A stretch of DNA of 64,000 bases from Balanoglossus misakiensis (Eukaryota; Hemichordata): contig CM082583.2 in the NCBI GenBank assembly GCA_040954595.2, positions 7,998,001 through 8,062,000 on the forward strand. The letters run 5' to 3'. The notes below the pieces were generated by a model, which worked only from the letters and a program-made list of their open reading frames with translations, did not search any database and was not told the origin of the DNA. Position numbers and translations under genes: made by a program. Shown here in pieces: positions 11,601 through 26,600 of this stretch (positions are counted from its first letter, which is position 1; the number at the start of each line of letters is the position of its first letter).

Positions 11601-14600
11601 GGAAACTAAACAATTAAAAGTAATAGGAGTTCCCATGTGTTGTCTTCTATCTGTTGACACCCATACACAAAACACTCGCAAAGCTAACACACAAATTCCC
11701 CGCCAACTGAAGTACCCCAGTGTTTGGAAACAGCTGCGAGGTCCAGTTGACTGTGTTCCTTTTGTTATGCTTACGGTAGTTACAAAATATCACGTCAGAA
11801 GTTATTAATCTGTCAATAATTTCTCCTTCTCGACGCCGCATTTTTTATCGTCTAACGCCGTGTTGCCTTGAAACACTTTTAAATCGAGCAAATTTACGAC
11901 CGAGACAGCGTTTATCTTGATTACATGTAACGCGCAACCACACGTCAAACTGAACACATTCTGGAGAGAGTTATACGCTGTTCTAATAAGTATGTTTTGC
12001 TAATATGTGATTCGATTAGTATTTTAAGAAACGATTGATTGGTCTGTCAAGGGAAAAAAATAAATGTGTAAATTAGAAACAAAATCCGTGAAAAATAATG
12101 AAGGCACCTGAAGAAGATAAACAAAACAAACTCCCCGGGGGAACCACAGTACGGACCTACACGAAGTTAAAACGCATAGCATCATTCCAACAGAGAAAAC
12201 GCTAGAAGGTCACCATGTATCTAATAAGTTGTTTGTGTGTGAGTCATGAGCAAGCTGGTTACAAAGACACGTCACGTAATTGGCACCCCACACGCTGGTG
12301 ACAGAAATATGGCTCCATATACTTTATGCCAGCCAGATACAAATTCGAGTGTCTAACTCGTTTCATCATGACGTACATACAATCCAGCGTTTCCGCCATT
12401 TGCTGCTAATACTTATAAAGAACACTTTTGTGTGTGTAAGGAAAAGAAAATGTTTGCGGTTTACGCCATAGTGGGAAACCAAGCCTAATTTCACTGCAAG
12501 TCATCTGCGACACAAACTACTGTAAAATTCTGTCGAATGGGTGGACAGGCATACTTCTACTTAGAGTACTAGTCAGACAGATAATATGCCGAACCACACA
12601 GAAAGATTAGCAACACGCTTTATAGGGTGTATAAAGAGCCCAAGTGTTGCATACGGATATGTGCCCTTCCAGAACTTATCTGGCATATGCCACGATTTCA
12701 TTCCCCAGCGCGACAACTGTAACGTTCCCCAACAAAATCGAGTGGAATAGCATTAGACAGATGTCATGATTTTCAAATTATTCTTTAAAAATCCATTTAA
12801 CTTTAAACGGGAGCATGTAATGAATTTGAATGAGTGGCCGATAAGAGATTCCCATCTCGGTAATTAAACAAACTGGTTAATATAACCAGAAAGAACCCTC
12901 ATTGCTCATATACGTTTACTTTAAGATTTGAGTCATTCTGACGCAGGATTGTGATAAGGTTTTTTTTAAATTGAATTGAATTGAATCGATTGGAATTGAA
13001 TTGCAGAGTTTGGGCCAGCCACCACAGCCACCGGCATGTGGTAAGCGACGGAAGTGCGACCTCTATTTGTAATGTGATTAGTCGCTTTGTATCTGAAGTG
13101 CTCCCCGCGGATGCAGTCTCTAAACACGGACAATACTCTTCTGATAGGTAACCTTGTCTGTCCCTGCAGTCAGCGCCACATTTGGAGTATTTACCACCGA
13201 CTAATCAGCGAAAATTAAGGGACTCGATATTTAGAGAGTTTTATCAGACGTCTTGAGGCAAATACCCCGAGATAGTACAGCATTACGCGTAGCGTCTGGC
13301 TATTTTATTATGCACAATTGCAAGTGATATAGTCACCGATTTCCTAACACATGCCGTCAAAAGGAACGCATGGTGTTGTAGAATCTACTGATTTGTGTCA
13401 GTGGCGTAATTCTCATGATACTCTTTTTAGAACACACTCAAACCACGCTGGAAATAAATCCTTAATTTCCCCCATCGAAGTCTGCCTCCTACCGCATAGC
13501 GTGGTTAATGAACCATTCCAAATAGCTATATGCGCAAATTGCCTTCCTTCTTGTCTTGCCAGCTCAACAAAATATGTGTTTTGATTTCCGTCATCAAGTA
13601 TTTGCTTCAGAAGACAACATGTCAATAGTAACATGGAGCTCTCGCTGCCTTAATACGTGAAAGGGCTAATTTTCATGGGGGACAGGACGACAACTAGGTG
13701 ATATTTTATGGGCACAATAATGCCAAAAGACATACACACGGGATAAAGTGCTCAGTGAAACAATTAAAAATGGTCCGGATCATGTGAATCGGTACTTCCA
13801 GACTATTCCGTCTTTTCACCAGATGATATTGGGGCCAAGAGTTCACGCGGTTCTCTGTTGATTTGTGTAACTGGACATCTAAGCAGTTAATAACCCTTAA
13901 GTTCTCTCCGCCTCGCCTGTAAAGTCAATCCTTTTTATGCACGCTCGCCGAGGCACGGAGTCATGAAACCTGTCACGACTCAACAACGCCAGTTATATAT
14001 AAAAATTCAACTTGCGTTTTTTGTATAAAAAAAAACTCCGGTTCGCGTTCGTAATCATCGACAAAGCAATAAATGAAAGTGGGACTGCCATGGATAATCA
14101 CACAGGTCCATTTATTTAGAGTTTTTGGGGTTTCAATTTTAAAAAAGATGTTCTCCGCGCCATAAAAATAGATCAAAGCCACAATAATCCGAATCGCATT
14201 GTGGTTCATTTACTACAGAAAGTAAGAGATTCACACACCATCGTTAAGCGCGATGAAGTGACGATGTCTTTCTTTTCACTCGTTATCGGAAGATAATTAT
14301 CGTTTTTCAAATTTTACTGAACGAGAATCCTACGCATTTGGTAACGCAGTTCGCATTTGAACAGTTTTGAAAGCGCATTTATTCCAGTCGATCTGAAAAA
14401 CATTTTGAACCGATTTCTTCAACATAAAAAGATTAAACCCTTTGCGACCGTGAAACTGCCGGTGCACTCAACAGTACTTTCGGATGCCACAACACACATT
14501 AGAATGCTTAAAACATCTTGACTTTACGAGCTCTGCCATTTGTTGGCTGAACCACCTGACATTAACGACAGTGTGAAGACTACGCAAAAAGGCGCGCCCT

Positions 14601-17600
14601 TCACCTTTCTCACTTGTCAAAACAAGACATCTACTGCAAAACGTGTATTTTAGGCACTTTATGAATGCCAACCAAACATTGACTGTTCACGCGAAATTTG
14701 TTTGCGTACCTGCTGCAGGAAAACATGTTTTGATCTCATGCACGTGACGTATAGTGGAAATTCAAAATGGTGGTGCGGTGGCATTGTTCACGTGACGAAC
14801 ACCTGATCACCCACCAGACTTTTCAGAACAATGTCTTGTCAAGTTTTATACTGAAACTACGACGGTAAGGACTTAGATCACCTTACCTGTTATAAAGGAG
14901 AATGTCAGGCAGCCATAACATATCTGGAGGAATTCGGATCGATGATATGTTACCGTACTGCGCTGGGTTCCATGATAAGTAGGAGTCATACCAATGCTAT
15001 ACAAGAGAAAGAATAAATAAGTGAGCAATATTGCAATATGAATATATTAAATTGTTGGATGTGACATTTATACTATTGTCCATAGTGGAATACACGCGGA
15101 ATTGACGCCTTTATGCGCAGCAATGGAAGATACTGGGGAAATTCTTCCCATTTCATGTATTCTCTATTCACAATATTTGCAATCTTTGGTCAATGGACGG
15201 CGTTCTCCTGGGAAAACTGACATTTTGCCGATAAAACGTTTCAGTAAGGCTGTACTTGAGTGGGAACCATGAACAGAAACGTTGTGTACTATGTTTTCAG
15301 CGTATGACAGCAACAGAAAATCGATGAGGGGTTATAGGCATGATGGAAAACAACTCTGTCGTAGTTTCAAATGGTGGTATTTTTAGACCGAAGGGAGATG
15401 TTGACCACAAATGTACACCATGGCGGAATGTAGATAAAAATCGAAAAATCTGGGCTCGATGTCTTTGGACGCTCCTCACAAAAAAATCAATAGTCTGTTT
15501 AAAAATAAAACAATTGTTCCTCAAAAAATCAATAGTCTGTTTAAAAATAAAACAATTGTTCTTCAAGAAATCTGGTTTACTCTCTAGACGTTATACCACC
15601 CAACAAAGTGCAATTGTTAATATCTGTCCTCTTCGGTGATAATTCTGGGCGTCAAACTTCCATCAGGCAGATTGTTTGATCATAACTTTAGCACGTTATC
15701 GCTTTTTCTCATTGGGCAGCAAAATTGCCACTCTAGACACTTCATTATACAACGAGGCCGCTCGGCTCGGTTTAAGTTGAATGATGAATGCACCGGAGAG
15801 TCTTAGGTCGGGATTCACGTCTCCGAGGTACATGGAAATATTACTCAAAAGGCAAGGCGGATTTACAGGTAATTTGCGAATTGCATCCAACCTTAATGTA
15901 ATGCCGTAAAGTGGCATCAAAGAATAATACAAGTGTTTTGTACGTGATCGGGACGTCAAAACGCCAAGCGTAGCTCTAGAAGCGACTGATTAATGGAGGG
16001 GGGGGGGAGTTCTACTACGCATAAGGAAAAGTAATCATCTACATATCTCTTGAGTTTATTTTCCAACACATTTGTCCAAGTAATGACATTAATGACGGGA
16101 CTCAATCGGCGCGTTCTTGATTTCTGTGTTTCTACACAACGCTCGAACAGATATTCGTTAAGTCTGTTGTCCCAAAGCATGTATCATATGTACACTACCA
16201 CATTTAAAATCTCTGTTTTCGAACCACATAGATCCGAAGAACACCAATAAATTGAAAAGAAATATTGGATGTCAGTGTTAGTATTAATGTTTATGTGTTT
16301 CTGTTGGAATGAATTAAATCAGAAAATCCTTTAAAACCCCTCGGATATTGTTTTAAAAATTCAGACTGACGTAAGAATTTGGCGTCGTAGTCGGTTTAAA
16401 CAAGTTGCAACATTTGTCAAATAACAGTACGCCGCCGTCTCATTCCGAAATACGTCATGGTAGTTTTTTTTTGCTGTTTGTTTTTTCTTAATATGCGCTA
16501 AAGTGAGTGTCACTTTGCAGCAATGTTTTAATGGACTGTAAAGTCGTCCCCGCGGAGCGACTCTTCATCCGTTAGGTCAAGCATATGCGCGCCGTTAGTC
16601 ACCTTTGGTTGTAAAAAAACAAGCAAACTGACAGCTGGTGAGGCGAGTGTAACTGTCGGTGTTTTCGCGAGTATACGAGGTTTATCATTCCAGTTTTGAT
16701 AGAAACGCGGTTCGCAAAATTTCCAAGTCGACAATTGAAGGAAAATAGTTTATACTTCTTCAAAGACAAATGCCCCGATAGTTAAATAAGTTAGCCTGCA
16801 TAACTGCATATTGTAAAAAGAACACAAGAGCAAAACATGTTTTTTATTTGATCGTTAAAGAGATACGGAAGTATATCGTCTCTAAAACATATAGCAAGTG
16901 TTTAACGGGATGATATCATCTCGAAGCAAAATCTATCGACTGAATCGCTTCGGGGCACTGTTTTACATCATTGCAATAAATCGAAATTAAGTTATGGCCA
17001 CTTTTCAGTAACGGCGGGATTTATTGCCCACTTTGGTTCAACATCTGCATGTGTTCTACGGGGACTGCATTAAACTCACATAAGAACCGGCTAAACGACA
17101 CCAGCGGTTGGGGAGCCGTGTTTGTCTAAGTGTTAGATAATCGGTGGAACCGCGTTTGGGGACGTGTCCAATTCTCAATATGTCAGAATATGCAACGCTA
17201 GGTGACGGCAAAAAGTGAGATTGAAAACATTAACGTCTCTGATGCAGACATTTGTCAAATTTATTGCGCAACGCTTTAATCGTGTCCTCGCAGAAGAATA
17301 TGCACAGCGAAGTGCTAAAAGCCAATTTGTCTTACTGAGGGGCGAAAGAGTTTTGTCTCCTAGCAACACTTCGACGGAAACAAATCCTTGGCATAGAGAA
17401 ATTGCATTTGTTAATTCGGTCCGGTAAAGAAGATTACGCCAATGGTGCTGGGAGCGATTTTGTCGACAAAGAAAGCTAATCCCTTTCTTGACCCAATCAG
17501 GTCATGCAGACTGGAAGGTCTGAGAGGCTTCATTATGATGCAGATTATGTTGGTTTTGGTGATGCGGACACAAGATACATGTACCGGGCCCCAGTGCAAA

Positions 17601-20600
17601 CTCCAAAAGCGGTGAATGACACCGTCTGATTCCCGTACCCTTGCGCTTGCGGAAACTCCTGCCTCCGAACTGAATAAGACTTAAGTGAGTTTATTAAAGT
17701 GTTGCGGGTAACGCGTTATTTAAAAACGATTACTCGCGTCTGGGCGGAAACGAGACGCGTCCGCATGTGAATGCCTCCTGAATTAACACTTTCGTCTTAT
17801 TATTCCCCGTGCACGATGCATTGGCACGAAGAGCTTCTATTCATTCCGGGCAAATTCCAATCGAGTTAAATGGTTCTGGTCAGTTGGAAAACACGAATTA
17901 GTATCCTTTGGCGTGGTGGTGGCGTGTACGCGTTTGTATCAGACGATCAGACCATATACATGTAGTAATGCTGCATGGACGGCGAGAGGGGTTGTGAGAG
18001 AGTCTAGTTTGCAGAACTGCCATGTTTTAACTGTGATAAACAGGCGATGTTCTGTCTGGAAACAAAACAAGGAACGGTACACCAGTACTTACCACACGAA
18101 GCCATATATTGGTTGTCAATATTTGATTTTTTTCATCCTAGACAAGAATGATAGAAAAAAACGAAGTGCATTAGTATATAGTTGTTCTTTCTTAAGGCCT
18201 CGTGCTCATAAGTAAGATTGAAAGCGCTCAACACTTAATAGTTGAACGATCGATGTGCTCACAGGAAGTACCAAATTATTCAACTTGGTGGAACCACTTT
18301 TCACTGATCAGCATTTATTGCAATTTTTTCCGCGAACAAACAATTTTAATAGAAAACACTCGCGATCCACGACCGGGTCATGTACCAATCAAAGCCCTAC
18401 AAGCAGATGACGGCAATTAGATAATTAGACCGGCGGATGCTTATGGGTAAAGATTTGACACGATTTATCACTCTCATCACCGACGAACTCATCCAGGCGA
18501 GGAGACAATAAGTTTTCATCCGCAAATGACTTACTTACCAAGTCTATGATTTGACGTAGAGTTAGGCCCAGATCCACAATGATAGGGTCACTCTCGTTCT
18601 TCGCCGGTCTCTCTAACCTATTGTAGTCCTGCAGCAGGGTTTTCAACAGTTTTCTTTCGTACTTTCCTTGCTGTGAATCTGAATTTTAAAAAAGAAACGC
18701 ACATTTTGAAACGACGATGTAATATCTGTGTTGTAAAATAATTATGCAATTCATCCAATCCATTTACTGATACCTGCAACCGACAACAGCTTATCACAAC
18801 GTTGGAAAATCGAAATCGCATTTATCGGCTATAAAATGTTATTGTATAGAATCACACACTTCAATTTTTTTTTAAAAAACTGACAACTTTTTATTACGAT
18901 TGTCTCTGACAAAAAAGCGAAAAATGTCATAACTGAGTGAACCAACGCGCCTTCAATCATACGCAATGATGGACAACGTTGCTAAGACACCAAGCCCATC
19001 AGTTGCCACGGATACGGGCATCGCCCATGAATACGCGCAGAATGCCACACGCCGCACACATTATCATTATTTTGAAATTTGGTGATAAACACTGGACACA
19101 CAATTCGTTAGTGTGCATAGAAATGTTAAAAGAACAGCTGAACCAACTCACTGTCCACTTAAGTCAGCGATTACCATGGTTACAGAAACGCTCTACAGAT
19201 ACTATCTTCGATTGCACCAGAGACCATGTTAGATTTTAATTTGTAAAATCGATCAGTCTAATATGTGTGGGTTAGAGCGTGTTTTAAACAGACGGCCACG
19301 GAACTAATTTGCACGTCCACCGGAAGCAAGAAGAAGCGGAACTGAAGCGAGGCATTTTAAGTCGACGATGACTTGCGCCTGTTAGCTTCATTATCGCTAT
19401 AATTAACACCGAATTGATTGCGTTTTATCAAACATTTACTGCCATGTAGAGTGATCTTAACGACGTTGTTCGCCTCGGTACTTTTCATCAGACACAGTAT
19501 GCTTTATACAATAGTTTACAACATCTGCAAAGAGATGTCTGGTGATGTAAGCCAACATGGTCGTGAATGCTAGTGATTTCTCCTTAGCTTTCCTGTTATG
19601 AACAGTTAACGCTCTATTACTGGACTTGTTCTCTTTTGAATCAAATACTCTACACCACTCGGCTTCGTTTGCTATACCGAGTGATGAGAGGTCCTTATCA
19701 TGGGCCGAAATCATTCATAACTGTCGCGGATTCAATTAGCGTTTTAACAGCTTGTTCACGTCAAATAATCAAGCGGTGGTGATTAAGAATCATTATAAAG
19801 CTTATCACTGATCTCATCGGTGACAATTTCAGATAAATATGTGATTCGGCGATAAGGAAAGTGCCGACTGGGCGAGATATTTGTCTGTGAAAAGGGGTGA
19901 CTGAAATCGAGGTCGATGAAAATACTGATACAGTATGCTGTATTGCTATAGTTAGCAGGAACATAGAGAAAATTCGTAACTCTAGCACCATGTACACGAT
20001 CGGAGTAATATTAAATCAGAAATATTTCCTGAAGTGTAAATGTTAACTAGGCCCTAATCGTTGTTGACAATGAATTCAAGCCCGGACTCGAATTTATTTT
20101 CAACCTAAAAATGCTGACTGAATATACGTGGGCTGGGTTGATAAGTTCAATTACTTATTGGTTAGTTCATCATCATACTTAAGAAGGTTTAGCAAAAATG
20201 TAGAAAAGCCAAAAGGTTCAGGTAATAGAGCTTTAACAATCAGAAAACATGACAGTAATCCGTCCTTGCAAATTTCCAACCTTGCGCTTTAGAACGACTT
20301 TAACAAACCGAACATTATAGTCTTTACCACGTTTCGCCAGATTACAACCGGGCGTCCTTGAGAAAGACCACCTTCCAAAGACGCGCTTGATCCTTTAAAT
20401 TGACATACAGAATTCCTCGAAGAAACCAAAATAAATCGGCAGAAAATAAGCTGGGCGAGGGGCTGGATTCATTGGCGGTTAAAATAATTGATTTTTGCGT
20501 AAGCAATTACCGTGATCTCTGTTGGATTCACGTTGACGTAAATCGCCGAGAATGATAAGGTGGCAAACTTTTGACATTATTGGGTTGGGTTTTCTTCCAT

Positions 20601-23600
20601 TAAGCTGATAGTACACTAAGACACGCGTATTAATAATTATTATTGCAGGCCCATTTGAAACAAGCTCGCGGGCTTAACGTATGACAGACGCGTACTGCTT
20701 CTGCTTGCAACATCACGTCACCATCGAATAATTCCTGTTTTATGCCCCGAAGCATTACGGCGCTGTGCTCTCGAAACTCAACGATTGGAGCGTTAAATTT
20801 TCGGTTGTGGCAGATCAATATGAATGTCTTGCCCAGCGAATCAATGCTAATCAAAAGTTATCAGGGTGGCTTGTAACCCGAAGAGATGGCGATTTTTCAG
20901 GTTGTATCAACGGTTAGACATTATTTGCCTGGATTGATTGGAAATGTGAAATCACGGTCTCTCAACTCACCGTTGTGAAATACCTTAAGCTTGGTATAAA
21001 CAAGAAGAGTTTGTACAGAGAGAGATGCCTTTGTATAGAATCACGTTTTTTTGCCCGTTTAGAACTTACAGTTCTAAGTAAAATCAGTTTAATTGTTGGA
21101 AAATGAAAAACAACGAGGCTGTATATAGGGAACGCACACTGTTAGCTTCACAATTCGTCGTTAGACAAAAAAACACGCCTAAAAATATCCTTTACAGACC
21201 TGCGCAGTTTAACTGCTTTGCGTGTGTACACACTTTTTACGAGCACCGTGATTTACGACATCCATATTACGCCAACCTTTTCGATTTTATTTCCGGGCGA
21301 CTTTTGTGCAAAAAATTAACCTGAAGACGAGACAGATTTTATCGCTACCTCTGTCAAAATCAATCAGCTGCCATTACCTTCCATTTTGTTTACCGCAGTT
21401 CATATTAGCGTTTCATGATCTGACGCGGTCGATAAATAAATCAATGTCAAAAATTTGCTGAAATTAAACAGTTGATTCTTTGACGTCAATTTGTTCGGCT
21501 TTTTTCAAGCATCGCATATCGGTTGACATATTTTCCAGAATGATAATGTTTACACATAACTTACACTTTACAACACTCTAGGCAGAATTTACTGTTAGGC
21601 TTTCCACATTTGGTGACCCTCTTTCGTCACGTGACTGTTAAAGCAGGCTCACAGAAGACAAAACAAATCGCCGCAAAGTTGGAGTGTGCTAAAGAACAGA
21701 CGTTCAACACCTCTTTAAATTCACACTTATGCGGCAGATGCATTAAATACACCATGCACAGACAGTAATGTGGTATATAGGCTTGTGTCATATATTCGGG
21801 TCGTTAACCCTTTTGGTAAACGCGAATATCGGAGGTACTACCTTACCAAACAGAACACTGGAGCGAAACCGTATTTTACACAGAACTGATGAGTTTTATG
21901 AGCAATGGCTTTTTGGCTGGTGTCTTCGTATGTGATCAGTTTTCATGGCTGCCTTGTTGACATTGTGCCTAACAAGATCTACGGTACTTAGACTCTGAGA
22001 AAAAAAACATTACAGAAATACTTTTTGTAGAATCATTAGCCTGCATCATCAGTGGATCACTGACGTACGTTTGCCTTAATGACAATTTGCCTAATGATCA
22101 GCTCACTTATGAAAATATCGAGAGTTAATGACAACCTTTGACCCGAAATATGCTGATAGACGTCGATACCGAGAAGTGACGTTGGTTATTAAAGCGAAGT
22201 TCAAAGAACCATTTTCTTTACATCACTTATACAATAAGTAATCCAGAAATGTAATTGCCACAGCACATTCATTTCGCTGAACTTGCATTAGGTTAGAATC
22301 GTGTATATACATGTACCTGGGTTCAGAGGACGCCCCACAAACTCTCAGGAATAAACTCGCAGAAGAAGGGCAGCGATGCATTATATTTGTACGAATGGAA
22401 TTGCTTTGAGACATCAGAGTGCCACAGATTATTTGTAACTGAATGGTAACCTCGTTTCAAAAAAAGGACTATCGTTCAAAACCGGCGTCACTCCTTCGTG
22501 TCTATTGAGACAAGTGTCAAAGTGTCGGAATCCTCGCCTTTTCTCGTATTCAAATTAGGTCACGCGGTGTAACCGAGAACCAAAAACAAATCGAAGCTTT
22601 TTTGGCATAACATCGCGTTCGAGAGCGTCGTTTATGAAAGACGGCCCTCCACCGCAATCCATTCCCCGTATTTGCCCAAGCGGTCGCTGTGCAAACACTT
22701 TCCATAACGCTGGAATTTAATGCAAAAATAAGGGAAAAAAGCCCCGCAGCTGTCGATTTGTATAGAGTATTCTCATTGCTGAGGGAAACGTTCCAACCTT
22801 TCACTAATTTGCACTCGGGTTATTTGTTTTACAGAGGAGAAAAAAATGGAGGTGTCAGTCAACAGTAATGGGTTCCTCGACATTCTATTGATGTATATGC
22901 GAGCACGTCGATAAAGTAAACATTTCCATTCATACTCCCGTCGATAAGCTGTAAATCACATTTTTAACGCAGGAGGACTCCAGATATTTTCTTTCAGATA
23001 AACATAATTTCATTCCGGCGATTTGAAACTTTTCAAAGGCGTAATTTGTTATGCCTGTCTATCTTCACACTCGAAACAACACACAACTTTGTGAAAACGG
23101 CATACGTAGAATACAGGATTGTATTTGTGTTGACAAGATTTGATATTCCTCGGGCAGTGCGCATCGATTCGACTTTTTCAGCGGACGGCTGCTGTCTCAA
23201 TCTCAAGCGTTAAAAAGAAGAAGGGCGAAATGTGTTGTTCTCTGGTGATAACGTAATGGAATGCAACATAGCCACCTGGTGTCAGTGTGGGGAGTGCTTG
23301 CATTACGTCATGCGACACTTGACTCCTCGTCTCAATAGCAGATCAATCAATCACAACAACTTTGACCGTGGGCACCGACACAAAGAGTTATGTCTTATTA
23401 TTGAAGAGAAACACGCCGCCGGATATTAAAATCCACTTACATTTCTCTTCCTTGATGTTCTACCCCCTTCTGTGAAAACTACTCGATACCTCCACCGTTT
23501 TAGTACTAAAAGATCTTCGAACCACGAAAATGACCACGGTGTCGTTTGACAAGACGGTCGTTCCCAATAATTTGAGAGTTAAGTCATTGAACATGAACTG

Positions 23601-26600
23601 AGAAATGAGTTTGCGGCAAAAAAATAACTTGAATTCACCCAAATTATAGTCTAAGTCTTTTCAGGGCTGTCGCGTCACAATTTTCATGCGCTACTTTGAA
23701 TCGTTCTCCAATTTTATCACTGCGAAAATGCCATGAATAAATCTCAAGAATGTGATATACTTGCAAATGAGTGACACGTGCTTTTATTGGTCTTTCTGGT
23801 CAGGTTCGGGAGGGCAACGCACTTGCCGTCATTTTCAGTGATCAGCCGAACTAAAACTCATTACTCGACTTGGAAAAGATACGTAATGCGTCTAGGGTCG
23901 TCGGCACTTCCATTGAAATTCTCTCTGCAGTGTCAGATCAGTGTTTCGCGACAAACACGATAAATGAATTGACACACATACAGACACTTATACAACACCG
24001 CGTCTACACAGCTACGCTATGTTTAAAGCGAAGCTAAACTTATCAGCCTCACGGACGGACTGTCAGTCATACAGGTATGGGTGTACGTAAACTGGCGTTG
24101 ATTGTATTCCTTTGAACAGTCAGTAAGACTACTGACGTTTGGCAAAAAAATAAAGTAGCGGTGTATCGGAATATGTCACCTTCAGACAGAATAATTATTC
24201 TAATAGCACTCAGGCTCCACAGAAAAATATCTAAAAATAAACGTAACTCTTTTTACGCAATCATATTCCTGTACCAAAACAGCAGCATTTGATGGTTGAT
24301 ATAATGACTATTTTGTGACCACCCTAGTGCAATTATATCGCCACATATTTTTGGGAAAATCTTCAATTATACATCACGTATGATTTGAAAATCTGTGATT
24401 GTATTAGGTAATTTAAGCAGAGAAATCTCATCACTTTTGACAATATAAGGTTGCAACTCATGAGCGCTATGAACAACGCTATTACATAGCGGCGTTCACA
24501 AGGGACCGCTTGTAAAACCCGCCGTCCTTAATAGATTGTCGAATACATCGTTTTAATATAGACATCTGACCTTTGACCTCCAATATTCTAAACTAATAGA
24601 TTTCCATATCTCTTAAATTGAAAACCACAAACCCTATCCCACGCCGACTACTTTCTCATTATCGTGTTCGATAAAAAAAAAACGTCGCCGCTGGTAATAT
24701 TGTGCCTCATATAGTTCTCTCGTAATCCCGCCGCCACGACGAGAATATTAAAACTATAGCAGCGGGAGATGTGTAAACTTAGCAGTCATTTGCACACGAA
24801 AGTTGCTCGTCATTTTCTGAAGGGCGCAGGAAATTCGGCAGGCGCTCCAAGGAGGTGCGCACCTTGGTCAGCTTTTCACAAGGTCTGATAAGTCCAACTG
24901 AAAATTAAAACTATATAATTCTCTGGAAGAATTCTTGCATTAAACCTTCCTGAAAGATGTTAAATACTCGTTCCCTAAGAAACAATCAAGTTATTCAGTT
25001 ATGAGATACATTAACGGCAGATGGTATTATAATTATGTGATACTGTTACACGCATATGTTACATAATGTCTAGAGTGTAATGCCTAGATGATTAAACATT
25101 CCATTATGAAGACAATATCTGACATACTTAATAACTTTGTCATGAAGGAAGATATTTAAAAAAAATTCTAGCAATGCTGATCAATAGCAAAATCGGACCG
25201 AAATTTTCACGGAAATATTTGCCAATTTTGATTTTTTTTAAATAGAATATTGAGATATGAATAACATATTGTTAGACCACACAAATCATACGTTGATATT
25301 GTCCACAGTATCCTGAATTCATTCCCATTTAAAATGCGCTGGTGCATGCGTTCACGTCATAAATACTACTGTGTATTGTTACAAATATATCCGTCGACAC
25401 AAACGCAATGCATCGACCCCCTTAACATAACTCAGCGTGTGGTATATAGGAAAACGCTTTTCTAAGAGAAAATAATGCGCCATCGTTAAATCGTAGAATT
25501 CGTGTCTCCGTTCCCCTGTCCACGAACTCGTAAAATTATTGTTCCGACTCTATTGTCTGTTAACCTCCACCCAATCAAAAGTAACCTTTCGTCTTTCTGT
25601 CTTAAATAAATGTAACAGTGCATGATATTGGTTCTCAGCGTTCTCACAGTATGATCATGCATGCTCACTGGGAGGAAATCTTCCGCGCATGCGTTTGCCG
25701 GAAAATTCGTCATGCCAGACAATTATGCCAGACAAATGTAACTCAGATAAACTGTTAAACACAGCCAAAGCAATCGGTGCCCTCAGGGTCTGTCTTCGTT
25801 TAATGTATTCCCTTCTCGCTAATACCATGAGGTTGTGATGGTTAATCATTCTTGTAAAGAAAACTGATTAATTCCTGGGAGCGTGGCACCGCAAAAAGAT
25901 ATTCAAATTTTAAGTGACGGGGTTACCTTTCTTCGCATATTAAAGTAACGCGCCTCAATAGAGCGAGCCACAAAGCGGCAAGTCCTGAATTTTCAATAAC
26001 ACGAAACAGTGATGATGTAACAAGCATTGATTAGTTCAATCAACAGAAGTGCCGTTTTTGTACGAAATGTGCCGTTGTTATCACGCCAACAACAATTCGG
26101 AATTATCAGGAATTCACTGGGACTGGCTTCTGGAGTCACAAGGTGATTTTCGCACACGCGCAGTGTTGAAAACGCAAACTGTGATCCGGACTTGAAATTA
26201 CATCTCGGGCAGTAGCGACGTACACAGTCAAATTTTAGGTTGAGAAACATACAGCCTACATGTAGTTTGGCATTCCTTATTGCTGATGCTATCGGTCTAA
26301 CGCTTATGTTTATTCTCCCCGTTTACGTACCCCTGGACATTGGAAGATAAGGTGCCGGACCACTCAGCAATACATGAGAAGTGAAATTAAGCTTGGAAAT
26401 GTATTCGGACGAAGGAGACTAATTGCTTTTAGTGGTGGTAAAATATTTACGGTTGTCTGATAGCGGTCATGTTAAATTATGATGGCAATCGGGAACAACT
26501 GTACAGCATAATGTTGGTAATGTTTTTTTTCAACATTCAGACATAATTCATAGGATTTGTAACGCTTTAAGTTGCGCACCGTTAAGCCCCGGGAACAATG

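Noticed and set aside
16030-16100. '[13 protein letters not shown]' on the minus strand as a possible exon 3 of gene A
   Set aside because: It lacks flanking splice sites and the Trp is misplaced. The true 45-nt exon is at 18093-18137.
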